From positions 1-64,000 of the forward strand of contig CABYFN010000002.1 of assembly GCA_902518235.1 (NCBI GenBank): a stretch of DNA of 64,000 nt, in the 5' to 3' direction. The notes beneath the pieces were generated by a model. That model was not told where the DNA came from. It was given only the letters and a program-made list of their open reading frames with translations, and searched no databases. Of this stretch, positions 18,175 through 27,964 are shown in pieces. The stretch comes from an uncultured Pelagibacteraceae bacterium. GTDB taxonomy: Bacteria > Pseudomonadota > Alphaproteobacteria > Pelagibacterales > Pelagibacteraceae. Within the stretch, counting starts at the first letter, position 1, and each line of letters starts with the position of its first letter. The position numbers and the translations under genes were made by a program.

Positions 18175-18861
18175 TTAATTAATATACGGCAAGACTAATT
18201 TTTCCAAATTAATAAAATCTTTAACAAGATGATTGTGATAAATTTCATCAGGATTTTTATCAGTATAACCACCTTCAACTAAAATAAATGGCATATTCGC
18301 AGCTTTTGCAGATTCAGCGTCTGTTTCACTATCACCAACCATAATTGTTTTTTTAACATCTCCTTGTAAAATTTCTACCACACTCGTTAAATGTCTTGGA
18401 TCAGGCTTGCAGTATTCAAAAGTATTATATCCAGCAACATATTCAAAATAATCATAAATCTTTATTTGCTTAAGAAGATCAACTGCCAAATGCTCTGTTT
18501 TGTTTGTACATACTGCCATTGATATATTATTGCTTTTACACCAAACTAAAAATTTATTTACTCCTTTAATCAGCTTGCTTTCATTTGCAATGTTTTTACC
18601 ATAATAATCTATGAATTCTTTTACCATTAGTGATTTAATTTCTTCATCATCAATTTTTTTTAATTCGTTCTTTGCTTGATTCCACATTGATCTACCAATC
18701 ATTGATGCAGCTCCTTTTCCGACTAAATTTCTTATTTCATCTGTTGATCTTGTTTCGTAGCCAAATTTTTTCATTACATGATTATGAGCATTCATTAAAT
18801 CAGGCGCAGTATCAATTAGTGTTCCATCGAGATCAAAAAGAATGGTAAGTTTTTGTGTCAT
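18175..18861 (-). CDS. gph: HAD hydrolase, phosphoglycolate-phosphatase-like
   Basis: Haloacid-dehalogenase phosphatase, probably acting on 2-phosphoglycolate. Motif I is [14 protein letters not shown] (nucleophile Asp 10), motif II is the threonine in VCTNKTEHL, and motif IV is [15 protein letters not shown]. The helical cap with [14 protein letters not shown] matches the Gph subgroup. 228 residues. It is the first gene of the minus-strand run leading into prpDBC. The link to propionate metabolism is positional only, and many HAD phosphatases share this pattern, so the substrate is uncertain. Confidence 0.85.
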   Translation of the reverse strand: MTQKLTILFDLDGTLIDTAPDLMNAHNHVMKKFGYETRSTDEIRNLVGKGAASMIGRSMWNQAKNELKKIDDEEIKSLMVKEFIDYYGKNIANESKLIKGVNKFLVWCKSNNISMAVCTNKTEHLAVDLLKQIKIYDYFEYVAGYNTFEYCKPDPRHLTSVVEILQGDVKKTIMVGDSETDAESAKAANMPFILVEGGYTDKNPDEIYHNHLVKDFINLEKLVLPYIN

Positions 18862-18929
18862 TTAAAAGTATTATTAAGAAATATATTGTGAATTAATTAA
18901 ACTAATACCCAAATATATACAAATATCAA

Positions 18930-19550
18930 ATGAAACAAAAAAAATTAATAAATCTTCAATTAAAGTTAAGAAACAAATTTTTAAAAAAAGGTGTCAAAAT
19001 GATTGCACCTGATACAGTTTTTTTTTCTGAGAATACAAAAATTGGAAAAAATGTAACCATAGAACCCTATGTGGTAATTTCTGAAGATGTATCAGTAGGG
19101 AATAATGTAAAAATTTTATCCTTCTCCCATTTAGAAGGTGTAAAAATCGAGAATAATGTAAATGTTGGACCATATGCCAGATTAAGACCTGGAACAGTTC
19201 TTAAGTCGGGATCAAAAGTTGGAAATTTTGTTGAGTTAAAAAAAAGTATTATTGGAAAAGACTCAAAAATAAATCATCTATCATATGTGGGAGATACTAA
19301 AATTGGAAAAAAAGTTAATGTTGGAGCTGGAACAATTACTTGTAATTATGATGGTATTAAAAAAAGTAAAACAATAATTGAAGATGGTGTCTTTGTTGGC
19401 TCAAATTCCTCATTAGTTGCCCCAATTAAGTTAGAAAAGAAAAGTATAGTTGGCGCTGGATCAGTTATAACTAAAAAAGTTTCAAAAAACTCATTAGCTC
19501 TTACAAGATCTGAACAAATAGAAAAAAAAAATTATAAAAGAAAAAAATAG
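18930..19550 (+). CDS. stand-alone GlmU-type glucosamine-1-phosphate N-acetyltransferase domain
   Basis: Left-handed beta-helix acetyltransferase matching only the C-terminal half of bifunctional GlmU. Hexapeptide turns run from about residue 35 to 185. The GlmU active site is intact: YARLRPGTVL, NHLSYVGD with the catalytic His 116, and VGAGTITCNYDG. The first 30 residues correspond to the GlmU interdomain linker; no nucleotidyltransferase domain (no LAAGxGTRM) precedes it, and the upstream gene is divergent. The uridylyltransferase step must be supplied by another gene outside this window. It sits directly in front of glmS with no gap, consistent with UDP-GlcNAc synthesis. Confidence 0.88.
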   Translation: MKQKKLINLQLKLRNKFLKKGVKMIAPDTVFFSENTKIGKNVTIEPYVVISEDVSVGNNVKILSFSHLEGVKIENNVNVGPYARLRPGTVLKSGSKVGNFVELKKSIIGKDSKINHLSYVGDTKIGKKVNVGAGTITCNYDGIKKSKTIIEDGVFVGSNSSLVAPIKLEKKSIVGAGSVITKKVSKNSLALTRSEQIEKKNYKRKK

Positions 19551-21371
19551 ATGTGTGGAATTATAGGAATAATAAGTTCAAAAGAAGTTCCTAGTAGAAT
19601 TGTGAACTCATTAAAGAAACTTGAATATCGAGGATACGATTCTGCGGGGATAGCCACACTTGTAAATGGAAATATAAATGAAGTTAAATGTGAAGGTAGA
19701 GTTGATGTGTTAGAAAAAGACATATCTAAATTTAATCTTAAAGGAGATATCGGTATTGGCCATGTTAGATGGGCAACTCATGGTAAGCCTAGCAAAATTA
19801 ATGCACATCCTCACTCATCGGATCAAGTTTCAGTTGTTCATAATGGAATTATTGAAAACTCAACAATTCTCAAAAAATTTTTAGAAAAAAAAGGCTACGT
19901 ATTTAAATCACAAACAGATACAGAAGTTATTGCTCATTTAGTAACAGACTATCTAAAAAAAAACTCACTAAAAAGCACAATAATTAAAGTCCTAAAAAAA
20001 CTCCATGGAAGTTTTGCTCTAGGTATTATTATTAAAGATCAAAATGATTTAATGGTTGGTGCGAAGAGAGGCTCTCCACTTGCAGTTGGTTATGGTCCAA
20101 ATGAAAATTATATTGGTTCAGACTCTTACGCTTTAAAATCAATGACAAATAAAATTTCTTATTTAGAAGATGGAGAGTTTTGTATTGTAAAAAAAGATCA
20201 AATAGAATTTTTTGATACTGAAGGATCTCATATAAATAAAAAAGTAATGAATCTATCTAAAAATGAAATTGATTATAATAAAGGTGATTATAAATATTTT
20301 ATGGAAAAAGAAATTGACGAACAGCCATCAACTATTAGTGATTGTATAAACGAGTATATTGATAAGTATAATAACCAAGTTAATATTTTTAATTTTCCTT
20401 GGAAAATAAGCTCTATAAAATCTGTGATGCTAATTGGTTGTGGGACAGCATTCCACTCATGTTTAATTGCGAAATATTGGATGGAACAAAGTACTAACTT
20501 AGACGTAAGTGTTGATATAGCCTCCGAATTTAGATACCGAAAAGTAAAATTTAAAAAAGATTGTCTTTATATTTTCGTTTCACAGTCAGGTGAAACAGCT
20601 GATACCTACGCAGCTTTAGATTTATGCAAAAAGAATAAAATGAAAACTTGTGCTGTTGTGAATGTCGTAGAGAGTTCAATAGCAAGAGACTCTGATTTAG
20701 TTTTGCCTATTCATTGTGGCCAAGAAATAGGAGTAGCATCCACAAAAGCATTTATGGGTCAAATGTTAGTCTTATATATTCTATCTTTAAAGATTTCTTT
20801 TGATCAAAAGTCTATTACAAAAGAAGAATATAAATATAAGCTTAAAAATTTACAAAGCTTATCTAATTCTGCAAAAAAAACTCTAAAAGTAGACCAAAAG
20901 ATTTTTAATATTGCTAAGGTTTTTGCAGAAGCTAAAGGATCAATGTTTTTAGGTAGAGGTTATTCGTTTCCCATAGCCTTAGAGGGAGCATTAAAACTTA
21001 AAGAGCTGGCTTATGTTCATGCTGAAGGATATCCAGCTGGAGAAATGAAACACGGACCCTTAGCATTGATCGAGGAGGGTATGCCTGTTGTAGTCTTAGC
21101 CCCAAGAGATGAGCACTATAAAAAAACAATCTCTAATATGCAGGAGGTCATTGCAAGAGGTGCTAAAGTTTTACTGATTACAAATAAAAATAAAGATGAA
21201 ATAACATCAGAAAATATATGGGAAAAAATTGAAGTAGATAAGCTTGATCAAGACTTAATGCCTTTTTTGATGACAATACCTTTACAAAAACTAGCTTTTT
21301 ACTCTGCTTTAAAAAAAGGGTATGACATTGATAAACCAAGAAACTTAGCAAAATCTGTTACTGTTGAATAA
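19551..21371 (+). CDS. glmS: glutamine-fructose-6-phosphate aminotransferase
   Basis: Makes glucosamine-6-phosphate from fructose-6-phosphate and glutamine. The N-terminal Ntn glutaminase domain begins MCGIIG with nucleophile Cys 2, followed by the conserved GYDSAGIA and GHVRWATHG. Two SIS sugar-isomerase domains follow (about residues 285-420 and 460-600), with GCGTAFHSC and SQSGETADT, and the C-terminal KSVTVE. 606 residues is full length. The ATG directly abuts the stop of the preceding acetyltransferase gene. Confidence 0.97.
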   Translation: MCGIIGIISSKEVPSRIVNSLKKLEYRGYDSAGIATLVNGNINEVKCEGRVDVLEKDISKFNLKGDIGIGHVRWATHGKPSKINAHPHSSDQVSVVHNGIIENSTILKKFLEKKGYVFKSQTDTEVIAHLVTDYLKKNSLKSTIIKVLKKLHGSFALGIIIKDQNDLMVGAKRGSPLAVGYGPNENYIGSDSYALKSMTNKISYLEDGEFCIVKKDQIEFFDTEGSHINKKVMNLSKNEIDYNKGDYKYFMEKEIDEQPSTISDCINEYIDKYNNQVNIFNFPWKISSIKSVMLIGCGTAFHSCLIAKYWMEQSTNLDVSVDIASEFRYRKVKFKKDCLYIFVSQSGETADTYAALDLCKKNKMKTCAVVNVVESSIARDSDLVLPIHCGQEIGVASTKAFMGQMLVLYILSLKISFDQKSITKEEYKYKLKNLQSLSNSAKKTLKVDQKIFNIAKVFAEAKGSMFLGRGYSFPIALEGALKLKELAYVHAEGYPAGEMKHGPLALIEEGMPVVVLAPRDEHYKKTISNMQEVIARGAKVLLITNKNKDEITSENIWEKIEVDKLDQDLMPFLMTIPLQKLAFYSALKKGYDIDKPRNLAKSVTVE

Positions 21372-21406
21372 TATTAAAACTCTGCTAGAACACTCATAGG
21401 TTGAAT

Positions 21407-22786
21407 ATGAAAAAATGGAAAGCAAACAGTTGGAGAAATTATCCAGTTAAACACATCCCTGAGTATAAAGATGAGGGTGAGTTAAATGTTGTTTTAAGCA
21501 AATTAAAAAATTTTCCACCCTTGGTATTTGCAGGTGAAACAAGACATCTAAAGGAACAACTTGCTAACGTAGTTGATGGAAAAGCTTTTTTATTACAAGG
21601 TGGAGATTGTGCTGAAAGTTTTGCAGAATTTAATCCTGACAATATAAGAGACTACTTTAAACTAATGCTTCAAATGTCATTAGTGTTAACTTACTCAGCA
21701 TCTCTACCAGTTGTTAAACTTGGGAGAATTGCCGGCCAGTTTTCAAAACCTAGAAGTGCTCCTACAGAAAAACAAGGAGATATAGAACTTCCAAGTTATT
21801 TAGGAGATAATATTAATGGTATGGAATTTACAGAAGCTGCCAGAATTCCTGACCCAAAGAGATTATTTAGAGCTTACTCTCAATCTGCTTCTACAATAAA
21901 TTTAATAAGGGCTTTTTCTAATGGAGGTTTTGCTGATTTGAAAAAAGTTCATTTATGGAATTTAGGATACATTAAATCTGCGGCGCAAGCCAAAAAGTTT
22001 AAAGAATTAGAAGATAAAATTGCTGATGCCCTAGCTTTTATGGAAGCCTGTGGTATTACATCTGACTTTAATAGAAGACTGTATACAGTAAATTTTTGGA
22101 CATCCCATGAGGCTCTGCATTTGCCATTTGAAGAAACTATGACTAGGGTAGACTCTACAACAGGTGAATATCACGATACATCTGCTCATTTCGTATGGAT
22201 AGGTGATAGAACAAGACAAATTGATGGTGGTCATGTTGAGTTTTGCAGGGGAATAGAAAATCCAATTGGTATAAAATGTGGTCCAACTTCAAAACCTGAA
22301 GAAATAGCTAGAATTTGTGAATTGATTAATCCTAAAAATGAAAAAGGTAAAATTACATTAATTTCTAGATTCGGCCATGATCAAGTAGAAAAATATTTAC
22401 CAAAACTTATTAGAGGAATTAAAAAAGAGGGACTAAATGTTATTTGGTCTTGTGACCCAATGCATGGAAATACAATCAAATCAACTACTGGATTTAAAAC
22501 AAGACCTTTTAACAATGTTTTAAATGAAGTAAAGAATGTATTTGGTGTTCATCAAAGTGAAGGTTCTTACGCCGGTGGTCTTCACATTGAAATGACTGGA
22601 CAAAATGTGACAGAATGTACTGGTGGAGCACAAAAAATATCAGACACAGATTTATCAAGCAGATATCACACTCAATGTGATCCAAGACTTAATGCCAATC
22701 AAGCCCTAGAGTTAGCTTTTTTAATATCAGACGAGATTAAAAAGAATACCTTGTATGCTAAAAATGGTATTAGAGCGGCATCTTAA
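21407..22786 (+). CDS. class II 3-deoxy-D-arabino-heptulosonate 7-phosphate synthase
   Basis: First step of the shikimate pathway, joining PEP and erythrose-4-phosphate. It is the plant-like class II type: WRNYPVKHIPEY, FLLQGGDCAESF, KLGRIAGQFSKPRS, GFADLKKVHLWNLGYI, and WSCDPMHGNTIKS with metal ligands. 459 residues from ATG 21407, which has AGG 6 bases upstream; a TTG at 21401 in frame adds only two residues. I see no extra regulatory domain. Confidence 0.95.
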   Translation: MKKWKANSWRNYPVKHIPEYKDEGELNVVLSKLKNFPPLVFAGETRHLKEQLANVVDGKAFLLQGGDCAESFAEFNPDNIRDYFKLMLQMSLVLTYSASLPVVKLGRIAGQFSKPRSAPTEKQGDIELPSYLGDNINGMEFTEAARIPDPKRLFRAYSQSASTINLIRAFSNGGFADLKKVHLWNLGYIKSAAQAKKFKELEDKIADALAFMEACGITSDFNRRLYTVNFWTSHEALHLPFEETMTRVDSTTGEYHDTSAHFVWIGDRTRQIDGGHVEFCRGIENPIGIKCGPTSKPEEIARICELINPKNEKGKITLISRFGHDQVEKYLPKLIRGIKKEGLNVIWSCDPMHGNTIKSTTGFKTRPFNNVLNEVKNVFGVHQSEGSYAGGLHIEMTGQNVTECTGGAQKISDTDLSSRYHTQCDPRLNANQALELAFLISDEIKKNTLYAKNGIRAAS

Positions 22787-22823
22787 TCATTTAATTTTTT
22801 AAATTAATTATTATATTTCTATT

Positions 22824-23561
22824 ATGGATCCGAACCAAAAAGTTACATTTATTAAAGATTGGATACTGAATTATGTTAATTCAATGCCAAAAAAAGCTGA
22901 GTCTTTGGTAATTGGAATATCAGGTGGAATAGACTCGTCTGTTTCAAGCACGTTAAGTGCAATGACAGGACTTAAAACTATTGTTTTATCCATGCCTATA
23001 AAACAAAAAAGTGCACAACATGATTTAAGTTTAAAGCATCAGGAGTGGTTAAAGCAAAATTTTCAAAATGTTGAAGGTATTACAGTAGAGCTAGACAGCC
23101 TTTTTTCTTCATTTGAAAATACTTTAAAAAATTTTAATAGTTTGCATGGAATGGCAAACTCTAGAGCAAGATTAAGAATGACTACTCTTTATCAGGTTGC
23201 AGCGGCAAACAATGGAATAGTGGTTGGTACAGGAAATAAAGTTGAAGACTTTGGTGTAGGTTTTTACACAAAGTATGGTGATGGTGGAGTTGATATATCA
23301 CCAATAGCTGATTGTAATAAGACAGAAGTTTGGCAATTAGGAAAAGAATTAAAAATTTTACAAGAGATCATAGATGCTCCTCCAACTGATGGTTTATGGG
23401 ACGATGGTAGAACTGATGAAGGTCAGTTGGGTTTAAGTTATAAAGAACTTGAAGAAGCAATGGAAAATGAAAATTCAAAAAATAGAGAAAAATATATCCA
23501 AATAAGAAACGCAAATTTGCATAAAATGGATCCTATTCCAGTTTGCAAGATTCCTAACTAA
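22824..23561 (+). CDS. nadE: NH3-dependent NAD+ synthetase
   Basis: Converts nicotinate adenine dinucleotide to NAD+ using ammonia. The PP-loop SGGIDSSVSS near residue 33 binds ATP; GNKVEDFGVGFYTKYGDGGVDISPIADCNKTEVW is the deamido-NAD binding region and GLWDDGRTDEGQLGLSY the lid. 245 residues lacks the N-terminal carbon-nitrogen hydrolase domain of the glutamine-dependent form, so free ammonia must be the nitrogen donor. Confidence 0.95.
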   Translation: MDPNQKVTFIKDWILNYVNSMPKKAESLVIGISGGIDSSVSSTLSAMTGLKTIVLSMPIKQKSAQHDLSLKHQEWLKQNFQNVEGITVELDSLFSSFENTLKNFNSLHGMANSRARLRMTTLYQVAAANNGIVVGTGNKVEDFGVGFYTKYGDGGVDISPIADCNKTEVWQLGKELKILQEIIDAPPTDGLWDDGRTDEGQLGLSYKELEEAMENENSKNREKYIQIRNANLHKMDPIPVCKIPN

Positions 23562-23606
23562 TCAAATAGATTCACAAATCTATAATTAAAGTATATTCCT
23601 AGAATA

Positions 23607-24968
23607 ATGAATAAAGATATTTTTTTAACAAATAGCTATGGTGGAAAAAAAGAAAAATTCCAACCAATTGATGAAAATAATATCAAAATGTATGTCTGTG
23701 GCCCAACAGTTTATGATGATCCACATATAGGTAATGCAAGACCATTAGTTGTATTCGATTTACTTTTTAAGGTCCTAAAGTGCAAATATGGTAATGACAA
23801 AGTTACATATGTAAGGAATATTACAGATATTGATGATAAAATAATTCAATCTGCAAAAGAAAATAAAATCTCAATTAAAGATCTAACTAATAAAATTAAT
23901 AATAATTTCCAGGAAGATTGTAATTATCTTATTTGTGAAAAACCTAGCTTTCAACCTAAAGCAACAGAAAATATTAAAGAGATGATAGAGATGATCAGTA
24001 TTTTAGTAGAAAAAGGTTTTGCATATGAAAGTGAGAACCATATCTATTTTGAGGTTAATAAATTTAAAGATTATGGAAAATTATCTAATAAAAAAGTTGA
24101 TGCTTTAATATCAGGATCTAGAGTAGAAGTATCAAGTAATAAGAGAAATGCTGAGGATTTTGTATTATGGAAACCCTCAAAAGAAGATGAACCAAGTTGG
24201 TTATCACCTTGGGGAAAGGGCAGACCGGGCTGGCATTTAGAATGTTCAGCAATGTCTAAAAAATATCTTGGTGATAAATTTGATATTCATGGAGGTGGTA
24301 GAGATCTATTATTTCCACATCATGAAAATGAAATTGCACAATCATGTTGTGCTAATGGAACCGAAGCCTTCTCTAATTATTGGGTTCATAATGGATTTAT
24401 TACGCAATCAAATGAAAAAATGTCTAAATCGCAAGGCAATATTTTAAAAATAAGTAGTTTTAAAGAGAATGTTAACGGTCAAGCTTTAAGATTAGCACTA
24501 ATCAGTTCACATTATAGACAGCCATTAGATTGGAATGACAAACTTTTAGAGGAAAGTCATAAAACAATTGACAAATGGTACAAAAGCTATGTTGAGTTAG
24601 ATAAGCCTAAATTAATCTCTGACGACGATCTTCATCCTTTGTATGATGATTTAAATACACCAAAGTATATAGCTAATCTTCATAAGCTATACGAAAAATC
24701 ACAATCAGGAAATTTAGAAGATAAAAAAGAATTTGTATCTGCATGTAATTTTGTAGGACTACTAAATGAAACAAAAGAAGAATGGAATAATTTTAAAAAA
24801 AATAAATCCAATTTAAGTAATGAGTTAATTGAAATAAAAATTAAAGAAAGAAATAAGGCTAGGGATGACAAAAATTACGAATTAGCTGATAAAATCCGTA
24901 ATGAGCTTTTGGAAAAAGGAGTTCAAATAGAAGATAAAGATGGTAAAACCACTTGGAAATTTAAATAA
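23607..24968 (+). CDS. cysS: cysteinyl-tRNA synthetase
   Basis: Class I aminoacyl-tRNA synthetase. YVCGPTVYDDPHIGNAR contains the zinc Cys and HIGN motif, RNITDIDDKII follows, GWHLECSAMS and GGGRDLLFPHHENEIAQS complete the zinc and cysteine site, and KMSKSQGN is the second ATP motif (about residue 270). 453 residues is normal. The stop overlaps the start of the citramalate synthase gene by one base (TAATG). Confidence 0.97.
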   Translation: MNKDIFLTNSYGGKKEKFQPIDENNIKMYVCGPTVYDDPHIGNARPLVVFDLLFKVLKCKYGNDKVTYVRNITDIDDKIIQSAKENKISIKDLTNKINNNFQEDCNYLICEKPSFQPKATENIKEMIEMISILVEKGFAYESENHIYFEVNKFKDYGKLSNKKVDALISGSRVEVSSNKRNAEDFVLWKPSKEDEPSWLSPWGKGRPGWHLECSAMSKKYLGDKFDIHGGGRDLLFPHHENEIAQSCCANGTEAFSNYWVHNGFITQSNEKMSKSQGNILKISSFKENVNGQALRLALISSHYRQPLDWNDKLLEESHKTIDKWYKSYVELDKPKLISDDDLHPLYDDLNTPKYIANLHKLYEKSQSGNLEDKKEFVSACNFVGLLNETKEEWNNFKKNKSNLSNELIEIKIKERNKARDDKNYELADKIRNELLEKGVQIEDKDGKTTWKFK

Positions 24969-26566
24969 TGCCAGACAAAATATACATATTTGATACAACT
25001 TTACGTGATGGAGCACAGACGCAAGGAGTTGATTTTTCTTTAGATGATAAAGAAAAAATCTCAGTAGCATTAGATAATCTAGGCGTAGACTATATTGAAG
25101 GTGGTTGGCCAGGAGCAAATCCAACCGATACAGAATTTTTTAATAAAAAACACAATTTTAACAATTCCATATTGACAGCTTTTGGGATGACCAAAAAGTC
25201 TGATCATAGCGCTGAAAATGATCCAATGATTTCGTCATTAATAAATTCTAAGGCAAATTCAATTTGTTTATTTGGAAAATCTTGGGATTTCCATGTTGAT
25301 GTAGCTTTAGGCATTTCAAAAGAACAAAATTTAAAAAATATTAGCGAAAGCGCAAAACACATTATTAATTCTGGTAAAGAATTTATGTTTGATGCTGAAC
25401 ATTTTTTTGATGGTTATAAAGCTAACAAAGAATATGCGTTAAGTTGTATTAAATCTGCATACGAGCAAGGAGCAAGGTGGATTGTTCTATGCGATACTAA
25501 TGGTGGAACGCTACCTCATGAAATATCTAAAATAGTTGCAGACGTAGCAAAACAAATCCCAGGCAAAAATTTAGGAATTCATGCACATAACGATACAGAA
25601 AATGCAGTTGCCAATTCATTAGTCGCAATTCAAGCTGGTGTTAGACAAGTGCAGGGAACTATTAATGGTTTAGGAGAAAGATGTGGCAATGCTAATTTAA
25701 TGTCACTAATCCCGTCTTTATATTTAAAACATGAATTTTCTAATAATTATGAAATAAATATAAATGAAGAGAATATTAAACATCTTACACAATGCTCTAG
25801 ACTATTAGATGAAATTTTAAATAGAAAACCAAATAAACATTTACCTTATGTTGGGGCTGCAGCATTTTCACATAAAGGTGGGATGCATGTTTCTGCAGTA
25901 CAAAAGAACCCAAAAACTTATGAACACATTGATCCCAAAGAAGTTGGAAATACAAGAAATATTGTTGTTTCAGATCAAGCTGGACAATCAAATATTTTGT
26001 CTAGATTAGAAACTATAGGAATTGGCATAGAAAAAAATGATCCAAAAATAAAACAACTCTTAGAAGAGGTTAAAGGAAGAGAATTTATTGGTTATAGCTA
26101 TGATGGCGCAGATGCTTCGTTTGAATTATTAGCTAGAAGAATAGTAGGAGAAATTCCAAGGTATTTAATCATTAAAGCTTATGATGTTTCTGTTAAGAAA
26201 AATTCATCTGGAGAAATCGTTTCATCAGCTAAAGCCGAATTAGAAGTCGATGGTGAAACAATTGTTTGTGAAGGTGAGGGTAATGGTCCAGTAAATGCTC
26301 TTGATAATGCAATTAGAAACAACATAAAAAAGATTTCTAAATATTCTGATTATCTTAAAGATTTAAGATTAGTTGATTATAAAGTAAGAATATTAAATAC
26401 AGGAACAGAAGCTGTAACTAGAGTTTCAATTGAAAGTACAGACTCCCAAGGTAAGAATTGGTTTACAATAGGTGTATCACCAAATATTATTGATGCTTCA
26501 TTTAAAGCATTAATAGATAGTCTTGATTATAAGTTATTTAAAGATAATGCACCAGCAAGTGCTTAA
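24968..26566 (+). CDS. cimA: (R)-citramalate synthase
   Basis: Condenses pyruvate and acetyl-CoA for isoleucine synthesis from pyruvate. It belongs to the HMGL-like/LeuA family: FDTTLRDGAQTQGVDFS, the GGWPGANPTD substrate loop characteristic of the CimA branch rather than LeuA, LGIHAHNDTENAVANS with metal-binding histidines, and GTINGLGERCGNANL. The last ~130 residues form the LeuA-type regulatory domain, expected to bind isoleucine. 532 residues. It overlaps both neighbours by one base. Confidence 0.92.
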   Translation: MPDKIYIFDTTLRDGAQTQGVDFSLDDKEKISVALDNLGVDYIEGGWPGANPTDTEFFNKKHNFNNSILTAFGMTKKSDHSAENDPMISSLINSKANSICLFGKSWDFHVDVALGISKEQNLKNISESAKHIINSGKEFMFDAEHFFDGYKANKEYALSCIKSAYEQGARWIVLCDTNGGTLPHEISKIVADVAKQIPGKNLGIHAHNDTENAVANSLVAIQAGVRQVQGTINGLGERCGNANLMSLIPSLYLKHEFSNNYEININEENIKHLTQCSRLLDEILNRKPNKHLPYVGAAAFSHKGGMHVSAVQKNPKTYEHIDPKEVGNTRNIVVSDQAGQSNILSRLETIGIGIEKNDPKIKQLLEEVKGREFIGYSYDGADASFELLARRIVGEIPRYLIIKAYDVSVKKNSSGEIVSSAKAELEVDGETIVCEGEGNGPVNALDNAIRNNIKKISKYSDYLKDLRLVDYKVRILNTGTEAVTRVSIESTDSQGKNWFTIGVSPNIIDASFKALIDSLDYKLFKDNAPASA

Positions 26567-27279
26567 TGAATTTTAATAATATTTCATTTATTCTTCACAA
26601 GCCTCAGCTATCTGAAAATATTGGGTTATGTGCAAGGGCTATAAAAAATTTTGGTTTCAAGAATTTATCAGTAATAGATCCAAAACCAATATTTCCAAAT
26701 GACAAAATTATAGCAACTTCTGTTGGAGCAAAAGATATTATAAAAAAAACTAAAGTTTATATAAATTTAGAAAAATCATTAGCCAAAACTGATATTTTAA
26801 TTGCAACTTCAGCAAGGTTTAGAAATAAAAATATTAAACATATTTCATTAAACGACTTAAAAAAAATAAACTTTACAAAGAGAGTTAGTTTTTTGTTTGG
26901 TTCAGAAGCTTCTGGATTAACAAATGATGAAGTAAGTTATGCTGATTATACATTGCAAATTCCAAGTAATAGTAAATTTAGATCACTAAATTTATCACAC
27001 AGCTTAGTAATTGTAGCTCAAGCAGTTTCAAACTTAATATCAATAAGTAAAGTTGATTTTCAAAAGTCAAAAAAAATACAAAAAGCTACTAAGAAAGAAA
27101 TATCTAGTATGCTTAATTTCTGTCTATCCACCTTAGAAAACCAGAATTTTTTTAAACAAAAGGCAAAAAAACCAATAATGATAGAAAATTTAAGGAGTAT
27201 TTTTTATAAAATGGAACTCTCAAAAAAAGAAATACGCATTTTATCAAGTGTATTTGCTGGTCTAACCAATAAACCTTGA
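26566..27279 (+). CDS. TrmJ-like SPOUT tRNA/rRNA methyltransferase
   Basis: SpoU/TrmH-family 2'-O-methyltransferase; sequence order fits TrmJ, which methylates position 32 of some tRNAs. Knot motifs: LHKPQLSENIGLCARAIKNFG (motif 1), FLFGSEASGLTNDEVSYAD (motif 2), and the final QIPSNSKFRSLNLSHSLVIVAQ (motif 3). The ~60-residue C-terminal extension is typical of TrmJ. 237 residues. The exact target nucleoside is not provable from sequence. Confidence 0.85.
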   Translation: MNFNNISFILHKPQLSENIGLCARAIKNFGFKNLSVIDPKPIFPNDKIIATSVGAKDIIKKTKVYINLEKSLAKTDILIATSARFRNKNIKHISLNDLKKINFTKRVSFLFGSEASGLTNDEVSYADYTLQIPSNSKFRSLNLSHSLVIVAQAVSNLISISKVDFQKSKKIQKATKKEISSMLNFCLSTLENQNFFKQKAKKPIMIENLRSIFYKMELSKKEIRILSSVFAGLTNKP

Positions 27280-27307
27280 TTGACAAAAATATTTTGATGT
27301 CTATAAA
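27280..27307 (+). promoter_or_regulatory. sigma70-type promoter for rpsD
   Basis: A perfect TTGACA (27280-27285) is followed after 16 bases by TATAAA (27302-27307). It starts directly behind the methyltransferase stop codon. Transcription would begin about 9 bases before the rpsD start, giving a very short leader with no room for the S4 autoregulatory pseudoknot known in enteric bacteria. Confidence 0.65.
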
Positions 27308-27322
27308 CCCCATTACCACAAT

Positions 27323-27940
27323 ATGACAAAACGATTAAACTCAAAACATAAAGTAGATAGAAGACTTAAAGTTAATTTATGGGGTAGACCTAAAAGTCCT
27401 TTTAATACTAGAGCTTATCCTCCAGGTCAGCACGGACAAACCAAATCATCTAAACCATCAGATTACGGTATTCAACTTCAAGCTAAACAAAAACTTAAAT
27501 GTTACTATGGTAACATGAACGAAAGACAATTTCGTAATATGTATAAGAGAGCCATTATGAAAAAAGGTGATACTGCAGAAAATTTAATTGGATTACTTGA
27601 GAGAAGGTTAGATGCGGTGATTTATAGATCAAAATTATCAAATACTATTTTTTCGTCTAGACAATTAATAAACCATGGACACGTTAGAGTTAATGGTAAA
27701 AAAGTAAATATTTCAAGTTACCAAGTAAAAGAAGAAGATAGTATTGAAATAAGAGATAAATCTAAACAATTAGCTTTGATAGATATAGCTCTTGCAAACA
27801 AAGAGAGAGAAGTCCCTGAGTATTTACAACTAGATGAAAAAAACAAAAAAGTTAAATTTGTAAGAATTCCAAAATTTGAGGAAGTTCCTTACCCTGTTGT
27901 GATGGAACCAAACCTTGTAATTGAGTATTATTCTAGATAA
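27323..27940 (+). CDS. rpsD: 30S ribosomal protein S4
   Basis: Primary 16S rRNA-binding protein and nucleator of 30S assembly. The N-terminus has the alphaproteobacterial sequence LWGRPKSPFNTRAYPPGQHG, followed by the S4 RNA-binding domain with LERRLDAVIYRSKLSNTIFSSRQLINHGHVRVNGKKV. The C-terminus NLVIEYYSR is conserved. 205 residues. It stands alone here, outside the alpha operon, with its own promoter, and is convergent with grxD. Confidence 0.98.
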   Translation: MTKRLNSKHKVDRRLKVNLWGRPKSPFNTRAYPPGQHGQTKSSKPSDYGIQLQAKQKLKCYYGNMNERQFRNMYKRAIMKKGDTAENLIGLLERRLDAVIYRSKLSNTIFSSRQLINHGHVRVNGKKVNISSYQVKEEDSIEIRDKSKQLALIDIALANKEREVPEYLQLDEKNKKVKFVRIPKFEEVPYPVVMEPNLVIEYYSR

Positions 27941-27964
27941 TTAATCTTTAAGACTAAAGTAACC

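Noticed and set aside
27941-27964. Terminator between rpsD and grxD
   Set aside because: Only a 5-bp A/T-rich stem (CTTTA/TAAAG) with no clean T tract; too weak to call.
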